The notes beneath the pieces were generated by a model. The model had not been told where the DNA came from, did no database searches, and saw nothing but the letters and a program-made list of their open reading frames with translations. Shown one piece after another: positions 33,636-43,432 of a stretch of DNA of 64,000 nucleotides. Source of the stretch: Fen-455 sp050012675. GTDB lineage: Bacteria > Actinomycetota > Acidimicrobiia > Acidimicrobiales > Bog-793. The stretch spans positions 26,169 to 90,168 of the forward strand of contig JBEKGS010000007.1 of NCBI GenBank assembly GCA_050012675.1. Direction: 5' to 3'. Made by a program: the position numbers and the translations under genes. Position 1 is the first letter of the stretch, and every line of letters starts with the position of its first letter.

Positions 33636-35312
33636 TCATGGCGCACGGTGTCCCGGCGCATCGGTCGTCACGAGACCGGGGGCGTCGTGAATCTGCCCCG
33701 TGGCCGCGGCCACGATGCGTTCCTCGGAAACCTCGCTGTGAGAGAACTCGGCGGCAAGCCGCCCCTCCCGCATGACGAGGGTCCGGTTGCCCATCCGCAG
33801 GACCTCAGGGAGCTCCGAAGAGATCATCAAAATCGCGACGCCTTCCTCGGCGGCGAGCCTCTCCAACAGTCGGTGTACCTCAGCCTTCGTCGCCACGTCG
33901 ATGCCTCGCGTCGGCTCGTCGATGATGAGAAGCGACGGGTTGCGGCCAAGCCATTTCGCAAGTACGAGCTTTTGCTGGTTACCCCCGGACAAGGTGGAGG
34001 CGTTACCACTTAGCTTCCCGTACTTGAGCCGTAGCCGGCTTGCCCAGTCGGCTGCGAAGCCCCGTTCGAGGGCGCCCCAAATGAGACCCTTTCGTTTCAG
34101 GTGGTCATGGGACGCAAGGGCGATATTGCGGTCGATCGCCATCGCCATGACCAGACCCTGCTGGCGCCTGTCCTCGGGGACGAAGCCGACGCCGGCCGCG
34201 ATCGCGTCAGTCGGCGACCCCGATCGCAGCGGCCGCCCTTTGACCGACACGCTCCCGGCGTCACGACGGTCGATCCCGAAGATGGCCCGAGCCACCTCGC
34301 TGCGACCGGACCCGACAAGGCCGGCAATCACGACGATCTCACCGGAATGCACGCTGAAGGACACGTCGGTGAAGACGCCTTCACGACTCAGATGCTCCAC
34401 GGCGAGGACCACATCGCCAATCTGCTGGCTGGCCCCCGCGGACCGGTCGACTACTTCGCGACCGACCATCGCCTGCACGAGGTCGTCTGCGACGAGGCCG
34501 GCGAGCGGCTTTGTGAACACGTGGCGGCCGTCGCGCATCACCGTGACCCGCTGACAGATGTCGAAAACCTCCTGCAGGCGGTGCGAGATGAAGAGCACCG
34601 CTGTGCCCTCACGACGGAGCAGTTCGACGATCTCGAACAGGCGGTCCACCTCATGGGCAGACAGCGCTGCAGTTGGCTCGTCCATCACGATGATCGACGC
34701 GTTCAGCGAGAGCGCCTTCGCGATCTCCATGATCTGTTGGTCGGCGACCGAGAGCCCTTTGGCGATCCGCCGGGGGTCCAGCCGGACGCCGAGACGCTCG
34801 ACGATGACGGCAATCTCCTCGTTCATCGTCTTGAAGTCGATTCGGCGCCCGCTGCGCAGGGGTTCGCGACCGATGAAGACGTTCTCCGCGACGCTCAGGT
34901 CCGGGAACACCGATGCTTCCTGGTGGATAACGGCTATTCCAGCCGCGCGAGAAGCGGCGGGGCCGTCCAGCCTCATTTCCCGGCCGTTGACCAACAGGCG
35001 ACCGGAGTCGGGCATGTGTACGCCAGCCAGGATCTTGACCAGGGTCGATTTGCCGGCACCGTTCTCGCCGACAAGACCGTGCGTCTCGCCCCAGTGCAGC
35101 TCGATATTGCCATCGACAAGCGCGTGCACGGCACCAAAGGACTTGGTCGCATGCTCGAGGATCAGAGGGGGACCGGGTGCCTTTTCGCCCAATCCCGGGG
35201 CTCCGTCGAGCACCGCCTGCTGAACAGCACCTCCGGGACCACGATTTCCCTCGTAAGCGACCCTTTGCAAGCTGCTCGGGGAGTTGTCGGGGGGCAGGCC
35301 GCCGACCGTCAT
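33636..35312 (-). CDS. rhaT: rhamnose ABC transporter ATP-binding protein (two ATPase domains)
   Basis: 558 residues, a tandem sugar-type ABC ATPase. Domain 1 has Walker A GLVGENGAGKSTLVKIL, signature LSVADQQIMEIAKAL and Walker B IIVMDEPTAALS. Domain 2 has VVIAGLVGSGRSEVARAIFG, signature LSGGNQQKLVLAKWL and IIDEPTRGIDV. A 45-residue tail before domain 1 looks dispensable, so the true start could be later. It is the first gene of the rhamnose series and faces the LacI-family regulator across a 374-base region. Confidence 0.92.
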   Translation of the reverse strand: MTVGGLPPDNSPSSLQRVAYEGNRGPGGAVQQAVLDGAPGLGEKAPGPPLILEHATKSFGAVHALVDGNIELHWGETHGLVGENGAGKSTLVKILAGVHMPDSGRLLVNGREMRLDGPAASRAAGIAVIHQEASVFPDLSVAENVFIGREPLRSGRRIDFKTMNEEIAVIVERLGVRLDPRRIAKGLSVADQQIMEIAKALSLNASIIVMDEPTAALSAHEVDRLFEIVELLRREGTAVLFISHRLQEVFDICQRVTVMRDGRHVFTKPLAGLVADDLVQAMVGREVVDRSAGASQQIGDVVLAVEHLSREGVFTDVSFSVHSGEIVVIAGLVGSGRSEVARAIFGIDRRDAGSVSVKGRPLRSGSPTDAIAAGVGFVPEDRRQQGLVMAMAIDRNIALASHDHLKRKGLIWGALERGFAADWASRLRLKYGKLSGNASTLSGGNQQKLVLAKWLGRNPSLLIIDEPTRGIDVATKAEVHRLLERLAAEEGVAILMISSELPEVLRMGNRTLVMREGRLAAEFSHSEVSEERIVAAATGQIHDAPGLVTTDAPGHRAP

Positions 35313-35686
35313 CTCGACGTGCTCTTCCGCAAGTCACCCTCCGCCCCGATGCCCCCGTGCTCCGAAGTGTCGGTGTGCCGGCCGTCGCACAGCTCCGCGT
35401 GCTGTCCCTGTGTTGCGACAGACACCGTCGTGTACCGTGACGAGCACGATGTCATTGCCATTTCTCCAGCCCGTACATCCTGCCAGTCCCACGACATTCC
35501 TCGGTCCCAGCCTTCTTCTGCGAGGGAATGAATCGTTTCAAGACGGGCACGCAACACATAAGCCGTTGCGGTCCGCTGGAACAGCCGCCATAGGTTCCCG
35601 AGCAAAGGAGGTCCAATCCACCTTGCTCACAGTCTTACGGGTCCGAACGCTAACGAGGTGACTATTCCCTGTCAAGGCAGCAGACG
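35313..35686. promoter_or_regulatory. divergent promoter region between rhaT and the LacI-family regulator
   Basis: A 374-base gap with no convincing gene. At 35529-35540 is TGAATCGTTTCA, a near-perfect palindrome (only the pair at positions 5 and 8 breaks symmetry) of the TGAAWCGNTTCA kind recognised by LacI-family proteins. Its position lets one bound repressor affect both directions. No -10 or -35 element stands out clearly on either strand. Confidence 0.6.
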
Positions 35687-36832
35687 ATGACAAGGGACCG
35701 TTCATCCGAGGGCGATCACGACTTGGTTCCAGATGAGAGCGCGGCGTCAGCCGAGAGGCGTCGGTCGGGCGCTTCCGGGGTCGGACGCACGCCTGCACAG
35801 CGGCGGGTCACCATCCGGGAGGTCGCCAACATCGCCAAGGTCTCCCTCGGCACCGTATCGAACGTGCTCAACAAGCCCTCGGTCGTGGCCCCTGACACTC
35901 GTAAGCGGGTTCTCGACGTGATCGACGCCACTCGGTTCGTTCGCAATACGGCGGCGCACCAGTTGAGAGTGGGCAAGAGCCGCACGATCGGCGTCGTCCT
36001 GCTTGACATCGCCAACCCCTTCTTCACTGAGATAGTCCGCGGCGCTGAGCACGTGCTGCGGGAACAGAACTACGTCCTGATGGTCTGCTCAACCGACGAG
36101 TCGGCGAGACGCGAGCAGCGCTACCTGCGCGTGCTCGAGGAGCATCGGGTGGACGGCCTCCTCGTGTCCCCGGTCGACAGCGACCTGGAGAGTGCGGTTG
36201 CGATTGCGGCCCGCGGGATCCCGACGGTGCTGCTGGACCGGGACGGCAGCAGCCGCGGGCTGTGCTCCGCTGCGGTGGACGACATCCGAGGTGCCGAACT
36301 GGCCGCCGACCACCTCTTCGATATGGGGCACCGGGCGATCGCACTCGTCAACGGCCCGACTACGATCCGGCAGTGCATCGACCGCTTGGAGGGGGCTAAG
36401 CGGTCGGCACGACGGGCTGGTCCACGCGGCCGGGTCTCGCTCCAAGAGATCGTGGTAGGCGCTCTCACCATTGACCGTGGCGAGGGTGCCGTGGCGGCGC
36501 TGCTCGCCACCGAGCCCCGTCCGAGCGCGGTGATGTGCGCCAACGACCTTCTCGCCTTCGGAGTGCTTCGGGGGCTCGCCGCGGCCGGGGTCGCCGTTCC
36601 CGACCAGATGGCTGTCGTCGGCTATGACGACGTGGTATTCGCCTCTATGTTGTCGCCCTCGCTCAGTTCTGTACGCCAGCCCAAGTACGAGCTGGGGGTC
36701 GCCGCCGCCGAACTGCTCCTCGAAGAGGTAGCCGGCGCCACCCACGAGCATCGGGCCGTTCGTTTCGAGCCCGAGCTCGTCGTACGCGCTTCGAGCACGC
36801 CCCGAGCCGGAACGCCTCACGGACGATCGTGA
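35687..36832 (+). CDS. LacI-family transcriptional regulator, probable rhamnose repressor
   Basis: 381 residues. A 40-residue polar N-terminal tail precedes the helix-turn-helix VTIREVANIAKVSLGTVSNVLNKP. The hinge region is TAAHQLRVGKSRTIGVVLLDIANPFFTEI. The sugar-binding domain includes GLLVSPVDSD, TVLLDRDG, AVDDIRGAELAADHLFDMGHRAIALVNGP, CANDLLAFGVLRGL and MAVVGYDDVVFASMLSPSLSSVRQP. Being divergent from rhaT with a LacI-like operator between them, it probably represses the rhamnose genes until an inducer binds. The inducer is not known from sequence. Confidence 0.9.
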   Translation: MTRDRSSEGDHDLVPDESAASAERRRSGASGVGRTPAQRRVTIREVANIAKVSLGTVSNVLNKPSVVAPDTRKRVLDVIDATRFVRNTAAHQLRVGKSRTIGVVLLDIANPFFTEIVRGAEHVLREQNYVLMVCSTDESARREQRYLRVLEEHRVDGLLVSPVDSDLESAVAIAARGIPTVLLDRDGSSRGLCSAAVDDIRGAELAADHLFDMGHRAIALVNGPTTIRQCIDRLEGAKRSARRAGPRGRVSLQEIVVGALTIDRGEGAVAALLATEPRPSAVMCANDLLAFGVLRGLAAAGVAVPDQMAVVGYDDVVFASMLSPSLSSVRQPKYELGVAAAELLLEEVAGATHEHRAVRFEPELVVRASSTPRAGTPHGRS

Positions 36833-36897
36833 CCTCACGGATGCTCAATATTCGCTTGCGACCCTCGAACCGGCCCGGAAGGCACGAACAGAACAGA

Positions 36898-38322
36898 TCA
36901 ACTGGATCGCGACCGCTCCTGCCACCAGGCGTCGAGACGTCGCAAGATCTCCTCCTCGTCCAGCAGTCCTTCGTCCAGACGGATCTGCAACAGGAATTGG
37001 AGTGCTGCGCCCACTTCGCGCCCGGGAGGGATGCCGAGACGCGCCATCACCGCGATGCCGTCCAGTTGCGGGCGTATGGCCTCCAGCTCCTCAAGCTTGC
37101 GAAGCTCGACGAGGCGTTGCTCAAGTTCATCAATTCGTAGGCCGAGCTCTCTTGCCTTGGCTTCGTTGCGCGTCGTGCAGTCGCAGCGGGTGAGCTCGTT
37201 CAGAAGGCCGAGCAGCGGGCCTGCGTCGTGGGCGTAGCGGCGTGCGGCCGAATCGGTCCAACCCATCTTGTAGGTGTGGAACCGCAAGTGAAGCTCTACC
37301 AACCTCGCCACGTCGTCGATGACGTCGGTGGGATAGCGAAGCTCCTGCATTCTCTTGCGGGTGAGCCTCGACCCGACAACGTCGTGGTGGTGAAAGTGGA
37401 CCCCGCCTGCACTTATCGAGCGCGTCGCGGGTTTGCCGATGTCGTGAAAAAGCGCGGCTAGACGAAGGATCCTCTCGGGGCTTGTCTTTTCGACAACGGC
37501 GATCGTATGAGCAAGGACGTCCTTGTGACGCTGAATCGGGTCCTGCTCAAGAGCCAGGGCCGGCAGTTCGGGCAGGAATTCGTCTGCCAGCCCAGTATTG
37601 AGGAGAAACCAGAGCCCTGCTGACGGACGGGGCAACACGAGCAACTTGTCAAACTCGTCCCTGATTCGCTCCCTCGAAACGATCGCGAGACGGGAGTGCA
37701 TTGCCTCCACCGCAGCTACAAGCTGAGCGTCCGGCTCCAGCTCGTAGCCAGCGACGAATCGGGCGGCTCGGAGCATGCGCAGGGGATCGTCCGAAAAGGA
37801 CACCTCGGGTTCGAGCGGCGTGCGCAAGCGCTTTTCCGCCAGATCGGTGATGCCGTTGAACGGATCAATCAGAACGAGGTCCGGCAAGCTGAGGGCCATG
37901 GCGTTCACCGTGAAGTCCCGGCGCGACAGGTCGGTCTCGATGTCGCTGCCGAACCTCACTTCGGGCTTGCGTGATTCCGGCACGTAGACCTCGGCCCTGT
38001 GGGTCGTGATCTCGAAACGGCGCCCCGCGCGCATGATTCCGATGGTCCCGAATCGCTTGCCCTGGGTCCATAGGGCGTCACCCAGATCGGAGACCAGCTC
38101 CTCGATCTCGTCAGGCGTCGCGTCCGTGGTCAGGTCGATGTCGACCTCCGGCCCGGCTTCCACACCACCGGGCCGCCCTGCGATGCCGTCCCGCACGGGG
38201 CCACCTACGAGGAAGACCTTCTTGCCGGCGGACTGGAAACGTTCCGCTACCGGCAGAGTCGCCTCAAGAACCGGGCGGAGCCGCTCGGGGACCACGGTCG
38301 AAGAAGTCGGCTTGCGGCTCAT
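36898..38322 (-). CDS. CCA tRNA nucleotidyltransferase
   Basis: Adds or repairs the 3' CCA end of tRNAs; 474 residues. The nucleotidyltransferase head has KVFLVGGPVRDGIAG and the catalytic acids in VDIDLTTDATPDEIEELV. Then come FEITTHRAEVYV, the motif RRDFTVNAMALSL, and SFSDDPLRMLRAARFVAGYEL. An HD domain follows with LFHDIGKPATRSI and FHHHDVVGSRL. The only tRNA in this window has no encoded CCA, in keeping with a need for this enzyme. Its start overlaps the stop of the next upstream gene by 4 bases. Confidence 0.94.
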   Translation of the reverse strand: MSRKPTSSTVVPERLRPVLEATLPVAERFQSAGKKVFLVGGPVRDGIAGRPGGVEAGPEVDIDLTTDATPDEIEELVSDLGDALWTQGKRFGTIGIMRAGRRFEITTHRAEVYVPESRKPEVRFGSDIETDLSRRDFTVNAMALSLPDLVLIDPFNGITDLAEKRLRTPLEPEVSFSDDPLRMLRAARFVAGYELEPDAQLVAAVEAMHSRLAIVSRERIRDEFDKLLVLPRPSAGLWFLLNTGLADEFLPELPALALEQDPIQRHKDVLAHTIAVVEKTSPERILRLAALFHDIGKPATRSISAGGVHFHHHDVVGSRLTRKRMQELRYPTDVIDDVARLVELHLRFHTYKMGWTDSAARRYAHDAGPLLGLLNELTRCDCTTRNEAKARELGLRIDELEQRLVELRKLEELEAIRPQLDGIAVMARLGIPPGREVGAALQFLLQIRLDEGLLDEEEILRRLDAWWQERSRSS

Positions 38323-39341
38323 CTGGTGAACGCCGCCCGATGGTATCGCCCAGCCGTCGCTATGACCTCACGTGCCTGTCGTGTGGTCTGGCCCCTCGAA
38401 GCGGGCTCCGGGCGATAGTCCACTCCGCCGAGCGCAGCCACGCATGCCCCTACGCAGAGGGCCAGCGAATGGAGGTCGTAGCCTCCTTCGAGAAAAGCGA
38501 CAAGACGACTTCGCGCTACCAAGTGCACCGCTTTGGAAGCCAGGTCTGCGAAGTCGCCCGCGGTGAGCCCAAGATCCGTCAGCGGATCGGCGCGATGAGC
38601 GTCAAAGCCGGCGGAGATCAGCAACCATTCCGGGGCGAATTCCTCGGCCAGTGGCGCGATGACGTCGTCGAACGCCAGACGATAGGCGTCGCCTGCAGTG
38701 CCGGCAGGAAACGGCAGATTGACCGTCGCACCCATCCCCGCGCCCGCGCCGACTTCGCTCAGTGATCCGGTGCCGGGGTAGAAGGGGAACTGATGGAGCG
38801 AAACGTAAAGAACCTCAGAGCTCTCGTAGAAGATCTCCTGGGTCCCATTGCCGTGGTGCGCGTCCCAGTCGAGCACCATCACCCGCTCACCACGCGCGGC
38901 GATCGATCCGGCCGTAACGGCCACGTTGTTGAACAAACAGAAGCCCATCGCCCTTGCCCCGAGCGCGTGATGTCCGGGGGGTCGGACCGCGAGAAACGCG
39001 ACGTCACCTTCGCCATTTCGTAGGCGTTCGACGGCGTCCAAGCCGGCACCGGCGGCACGGAGAGCTGCGTCGAAGGAGGCGGGGACAGCAACCGTGTCCT
39101 GATCCAGGTGGCCACCTCCACTGAGGCAATGATCCTCGATGCGCTCGATGTAGGACGGGTCATGGACGATCTCGAGCTCTTCGGGCGTCGCACGACGGGG
39201 TTCGAAGGGGACTGTCACTTCAGCTGCCGGCGAGGCTTCGACACCGGCAAAGACGGCCTCCAGGCGTTCAGCGCGCTCGGGGTGCCATTGGCCTGTGACG
39301 TGTGCTGCGAACTCCTCGTGACGTCCGAACAGCACTACCAT
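38319..39341 (-). CDS. histone deacetylase / acetoin-utilisation (AcuC-like) family hydrolase
   Basis: 340-residue zinc hydrolase of the arginase-deacetylase fold. Motifs: QWHPERAERLEAVFAGV, RPPGHHALGARAMGFCLFNNVAV (catalytic His pair), VLDWDAHHGNGTQEIFYES (zinc Asp and His) and LLISAGFDAHRADPLTDLGL (second zinc Asp). Bacterial members deacetylate acetyl-CoA synthetase or polyamines, so the substrate is open. ATG 39341 begins the family sequence; the longer frame adds 37 unlike residues. It is divergent from the DUF6049-type gene by 48 bases. Confidence 0.9.
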   Translation of the reverse strand: MVVLFGRHEEFAAHVTGQWHPERAERLEAVFAGVEASPAAEVTVPFEPRRATPEELEIVHDPSYIERIEDHCLSGGGHLDQDTVAVPASFDAALRAAGAGLDAVERLRNGEGDVAFLAVRPPGHHALGARAMGFCLFNNVAVTAGSIAARGERVMVLDWDAHHGNGTQEIFYESSEVLYVSLHQFPFYPGTGSLSEVGAGAGMGATVNLPFPAGTAGDAYRLAFDDVIAPLAEEFAPEWLLISAGFDAHRADPLTDLGLTAGDFADLASKAVHLVARSRLVAFLEGGYDLHSLALCVGACVAALGGVDYRPEPASRGQTTRQAREVIATAGRYHRAAFTR

Positions 39342-39389
39342 TCCACGACCGTACCGCTCCGGACCACCTGTGCGCTCCAGCCCACCTGT

Positions 39390-41630
39390 ATGAGAGTGCT
39401 GCGCACAGATAGGCTCCCTTCGTCTCGCGTGTCCGATCGGAGGACAAGACAACAGTTGCCGTCCGCCTCATGGCCCAGGGATGCCCAGTCGGCGTTGACG
39501 TCGCTCGGGCGGTTCACCGCACGGGCCGTACTCGCCTTGTTCGCCGCCGTCACCTTGGTTCTTGCAACCGCCTCGATGGGCCATCTGGGTCCTGCGGCAG
39601 CCCAGGCGATCCCCAAAGGTGTCATCACGCTCGTATCGCAGACCACGTGGGTACGAAGCTCGAGTGCCCCTGTTCGCCTCGGTCTCAGAGTGCGTTCGCC
39701 GGTTGCAACTAAAGATCTCCTGGTCGACGTGGCGCTCTACACCGAACCGGACCAATCGGCGCTGGCGAGCCGTTATGAATTCAACACAACGCTCACCGGG
39801 CAGCTCGCAGGACTCAACCAGCTCGGCCTCACGACTTTCTCGCTGACCTCCTTGAGCCAGACCGATGGCTCGGTGGAGATCTACGTGACGGGGTCCGAGC
39901 TCACCGGCCAAGTCCCCCAAGATGTGCCTTCCGGTCAGGTGTTCCAGCTTCCTTGCCCACAACGTTACGGGGGCTGCGAGGGCGTTTACCCGCTTCAGGT
40001 GTCCCTCGTCGATGTCTTCACCGGCCAGCCGGTCACCATCGACTCCTTCACGACGTACCTGATCGTGGTCCCCTCGACGCCCGCCCCTCAAGAACGGCTC
40101 CGTTTCTCGTTCGTCTTGCCGGTCGGGGTCCCACCGGCCTTCACGCCTGGTGGACACGCGCAAGAGCCCCGCGGGACCCTCTCCCGGATCGAGACCGTTG
40201 CGGCAGCGGAGGCGAGTTGGCCTCAGGCGCCACTCACTCTCGACCTCTACGGTCAGACTCTGCTGGCCCTGGCTCAAACCAGCAAGCATGCCCGGCTTGT
40301 CCGCGCGCTCGTCTCCGATGCGGGCACTTTGGTGGCCGGGCCTTTCAGTGCCGTCAATCCGACGCGGCTCATCCGCGCCGGTCTGGAAGACGACCTCGCG
40401 AGCCAGTTCGCTCGCAGCGACGAGGTCTTCGAGAGAGTGCTCCACACATCGGCAACGGCGGGCACCTACGTCGCAACCACGCCGATCGGCTCCCGCGGCG
40501 TAGCAGAACTTGCCGCGGACGGCATTACCCGCATTGTGGTCCCGGAGAACAATCTCGAGTCGCTTCCGAACTCGGGGCCAGCCGCGGTCCAATGGCCTTA
40601 CACGCTCTCAGCCCCGTTTCGCATCGCTGGCTCCACCATCGAGGGCTTGCAGGCAGATCCCGGCCTGGCAGCGCATCTGAGTGCGCCGGGCAGTCCGGCG
40701 CTCAGGACTCAGCAGCTGCTCGCTGACCTGGCCGAGCTCTATTTCGACTCGCCGGACTACCCGCAAGAAAGGGGTGTGGCCCTGGTTGCTCCGCAGTCCT
40801 GGGCGCCAGACGCGGGGTTCCTCAACGCGACGCTGCAGGGGCTCGCCAACAGCCCAATCATCAAGACGGTGCCTCTCGGCCAGCTCTTCCAGACGGTCCC
40901 CGTGGGAACTTGCCAGGAACCACCCAGCGTCGTCACAGGTTGTTCAGCGGCAGTTCGTTCGATCCTCAGTCCGGCACTCACTGGCGAGTCGATCACCGTC
41001 GGTCAGGTGCAAGCGGCTCGCGCTCAGCTGGCTGAGCTCTCTTCCATAATCCCGAGCGACACGACCACTATCAACGCCCTTGACAACGGAATCTTGTTGG
41101 CCGAAACCGCCGGACTGGATATCGCCACCCGACAGACGTACTTGTCGGCGCCTCTCGCCCTGATGAGCAGACTCGGGTCTGATCTCAGCCTTCCGGCCGG
41201 CCGCACGGTGACAGTGACGTCGTCTTCGGCCAGGCTCCCTCTCGCCATCACCTCGACGTCGAGGACGCCGCTTCATGTCATCTTGTTGGTCTCAGGGCCG
41301 AACCTGACCTCGTCGACCGATGTTCCAGTCGTGCTCAAGCACGGCACGACCAGCTTCATCGTTCGGGTGGGGACCCGCACGTCCGGCGATTCGACCCTTC
41401 AGCTGCAGCTCGTCTCGCCGGGTGGTCTGCTTCAGCTGGCAAGCGCCCAGTTCACCATCCGATCCACGGCCATCTCGGGTGTCGCGATCGCCCTCAGCGC
41501 TGGTGCGGGGGCCTTTCTCCTCTTCTGGTGGTTCCGCTCCGCCTCGCGGCGGCGGCGCCATGCTGCCCGGCGCGGTCGCAACAGGCAGCGCGCGCCAGCG
41601 TCGGACACCCTCGCGGAACCGGCCTCGTGA
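39390..41630 (+). CDS. exported membrane-anchored protein of DUF6049 type, upstream of murJ
   Basis: 746 residues, function unknown. A signal/anchor helix lies at about residues 42-70 (VLALFAAVTLVLATASMGHLGPAAAQA). A large exported region rich in Thr, Ser and Leu follows, with an immunoglobulin-like stretch (PLAITSTSRTPLHVILLVSG) near the end. A C-terminal transmembrane helix (VAIALSAGAGAFLLFWWF) precedes a very basic tail. Proteins of this layout precede murJ in most actinobacteria (Rv3909 in M. tuberculosis), suggesting a role in envelope assembly. The ATG at 39390 is the first start clear of the divergent gene. Its stop overlaps the murJ start by 3 bases. Confidence 0.75.
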   Translation: MRVLRTDRLPSSRVSDRRTRQQLPSASWPRDAQSALTSLGRFTARAVLALFAAVTLVLATASMGHLGPAAAQAIPKGVITLVSQTTWVRSSSAPVRLGLRVRSPVATKDLLVDVALYTEPDQSALASRYEFNTTLTGQLAGLNQLGLTTFSLTSLSQTDGSVEIYVTGSELTGQVPQDVPSGQVFQLPCPQRYGGCEGVYPLQVSLVDVFTGQPVTIDSFTTYLIVVPSTPAPQERLRFSFVLPVGVPPAFTPGGHAQEPRGTLSRIETVAAAEASWPQAPLTLDLYGQTLLALAQTSKHARLVRALVSDAGTLVAGPFSAVNPTRLIRAGLEDDLASQFARSDEVFERVLHTSATAGTYVATTPIGSRGVAELAADGITRIVVPENNLESLPNSGPAAVQWPYTLSAPFRIAGSTIEGLQADPGLAAHLSAPGSPALRTQQLLADLAELYFDSPDYPQERGVALVAPQSWAPDAGFLNATLQGLANSPIIKTVPLGQLFQTVPVGTCQEPPSVVTGCSAAVRSILSPALTGESITVGQVQAARAQLAELSSIIPSDTTTINALDNGILLAETAGLDIATRQTYLSAPLALMSRLGSDLSLPAGRTVTVTSSSARLPLAITSTSRTPLHVILLVSGPNLTSSTDVPVVLKHGTTSFIVRVGTRTSGDSTLQLQLVSPGGLLQLASAQFTIRSTAISGVAIALSAGAGAFLLFWWFRSASRRRRHAARRGRNRQRAPASDTLAEPAS

Positions 41631-43432
41631 GGCACAGGCGTCGCCGCTCCTACGGCCGCAGCGATCAACGGACCATCTACCGAGGACGCCTACCCAGAAC
41701 CCTGCCGGGAATACCCGCTCCGTCCGGACTAACAGGGGTCCGGGTTTCCGCGCAAGGAGTCGCCAGCCCGCCACGTCCGACGCCGGGGACAAGCGCGACT
41801 CAGCCACGCCGGGGCCTGGGCAGAGCCACCGCCTACGTCGCGGCCGGCACGCTCATCTCGCGGGTTACGGGACTGCTGCGGATCCTCGTCGCCATCTACG
41901 CCCTCGGGTACTCGACACTTTCCGACTCGTTCAACCTCGCCAACAACACCCCGAACATCGTCCACGACCTCGTTCTGGGTGGGATTCTCACGGCCACCTT
42001 CGTCCCGGTGTTCGTCTCCCGTCTGGCAACGCGTTCGGAAGGTGAAGCTGTCGAGTCGATCTCTGCCGTGCTGACCTTGGCGGCTTGCCTGCTGGTCGTC
42101 GCGACTGTCGCGTTCTTTCTCGCCGCCCCTTTGATCATCGACCTCTACACCGCCGGCAGCCATGGCTCGGGCATCGCCGCCGAGCGCCAAGTGGCCACAT
42201 ACCTCCTGCGGTTGTTCTCCCCGCAGCTGCTCGCGTACGGGGCCATCAGCCTGATGACCGCCGTGCTGAACACGGCCCGCCGTTTCTCCGCGCCCGCCTT
42301 CGCCCCGATTCTCAACAACGTCGTCGCAATCGCCATTTTGCTGGCCTTCGTGGCCGCCGGCCACACCCACAACCTTGCCGCTGTTCAGCATGACCACCGC
42401 TTGCTCCTTCTGCTTGGTGTGGGAACGACGCTCGGTGTCGTGATCCAGGCTGGAGCGCTGATTCCGAGCGTGTTGCGCTGTGGCCTGCGAATACGCCCCC
42501 GATGGAGGCCTCACGACCCTGCTGTGAGAGAGATCGTCAATCTTTCGGGCTGGACCTTCGGCTTTGTCATCGCCAATCAATTGGCCGTCTTTGTCGTATC
42601 CGCGATCGCTGTGAACATAGGTACCGCTTCGCTCACCGCCTACACGTACGCGTCGATCTTCTTTCAGCTGCCTTTCGGCATCGTCGCGGTCTCGGTCATG
42701 ACCACGATGTCCCCCGTGCTGGCGTCGCGCCACACCAGGGGTGATACTGCGGGCTTCGCCGAACAGTTCGGCCTCGGACTGCGCCGAACGATGGCGGGGG
42801 TAATCCCGGCCGTCGTTGGCTACCTGCTGCTCGCCCGGCCTGCCATTTCCCTCATCTCCCTGGGCGCCGGGGCGGCTCAGCACTTGAGCGGGGCGCACCT
42901 GACGGCAACGATGCTTGAGCTGCTTGCGCTGGGCCTTCCCGGATTCTGCACATACCTGCTGGCGATCCTCGCCTTCCAGGCGATGCGCGACACGCGCACT
43001 CCCTTCTTCCTCTACCTGCTGGAGAACGGGCTGAACATCCTGTTGGCGTTCGCGTTCCGTAGCACGCTCGGCGCGAAAGGACTGGCGCTTTCCCTCACTG
43101 TCGCGTACACGGTCGCGGCGGCAGCGGCTCTGATCGTGCTGCGCGAGCGGGTAGGAGGACTGGGCGGCTTGGCGGTGGGCCGCTACGTGGCGCGAACAGT
43201 GGTCTGCTCACTGGTGATGGCCTTCGTCGTGGCCCTCGTTCTAGCGGGTGTCGGATCGGGCCAGGGACTCGGGCTTTTGGTCCGCGTGTTCGTCAGTGTC
43301 CTGGCAGGCGTGGTCACCTACGCGCTTGCAGCCGGACTCGCCGGGACCTTTGTCGGCTGGCAAACTTCCAGACGGAGGTACGCGATTGCACGAAAGGGAC
43401 TACATGGCCGGGATAAGAGTCGTCACCGATAG
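41627..43432 (+). CDS. murJ: lipid II flippase MurJ
   Basis: Moves lipid II across the membrane for peptidoglycan synthesis. 601 residues with about 14 hydrophobic segments. After a 60-residue basic tail the family sequence begins ATAYVAAGTLISRVTGLLRILV and DSFNLANNTPNIVHDLVLGGILTATFVPVF. Later segments include RRFSAPAFAPILNNVVAI, QLPFGIVAVSVMTTMSPVLA and FQAMRDTRTPFFLYLLENGLNI. The pseudokinase domain fused to mycobacterial MurJ is absent. The GTG at 41627 overlaps the upstream stop (GTGA) and is the only good start. Confidence 0.92.
   Translation: MRHRRRRSYGRSDQRTIYRGRLPRTLPGIPAPSGLTGVRVSAQGVASPPRPTPGTSATQPRRGLGRATAYVAAGTLISRVTGLLRILVAIYALGYSTLSDSFNLANNTPNIVHDLVLGGILTATFVPVFVSRLATRSEGEAVESISAVLTLAACLLVVATVAFFLAAPLIIDLYTAGSHGSGIAAERQVATYLLRLFSPQLLAYGAISLMTAVLNTARRFSAPAFAPILNNVVAIAILLAFVAAGHTHNLAAVQHDHRLLLLLGVGTTLGVVIQAGALIPSVLRCGLRIRPRWRPHDPAVREIVNLSGWTFGFVIANQLAVFVVSAIAVNIGTASLTAYTYASIFFQLPFGIVAVSVMTTMSPVLASRHTRGDTAGFAEQFGLGLRRTMAGVIPAVVGYLLLARPAISLISLGAGAAQHLSGAHLTATMLELLALGLPGFCTYLLAILAFQAMRDTRTPFFLYLLENGLNILLAFAFRSTLGAKGLALSLTVAYTVAAAAALIVLRERVGGLGGLAVGRYVARTVVCSLVMAFVVALVLAGVGSGQGLGLLVRVFVSVLAGVVTYALAAGLAGTFVGWQTSRRRYAIARKGLHGRDKSRHR

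Noticed and set aside
35309..35605. Minus-strand frame before rhaT
   Set aside because: It overlaps the rhaT start in another frame and covers the LacI-type operator; composition is not that of a folded protein.
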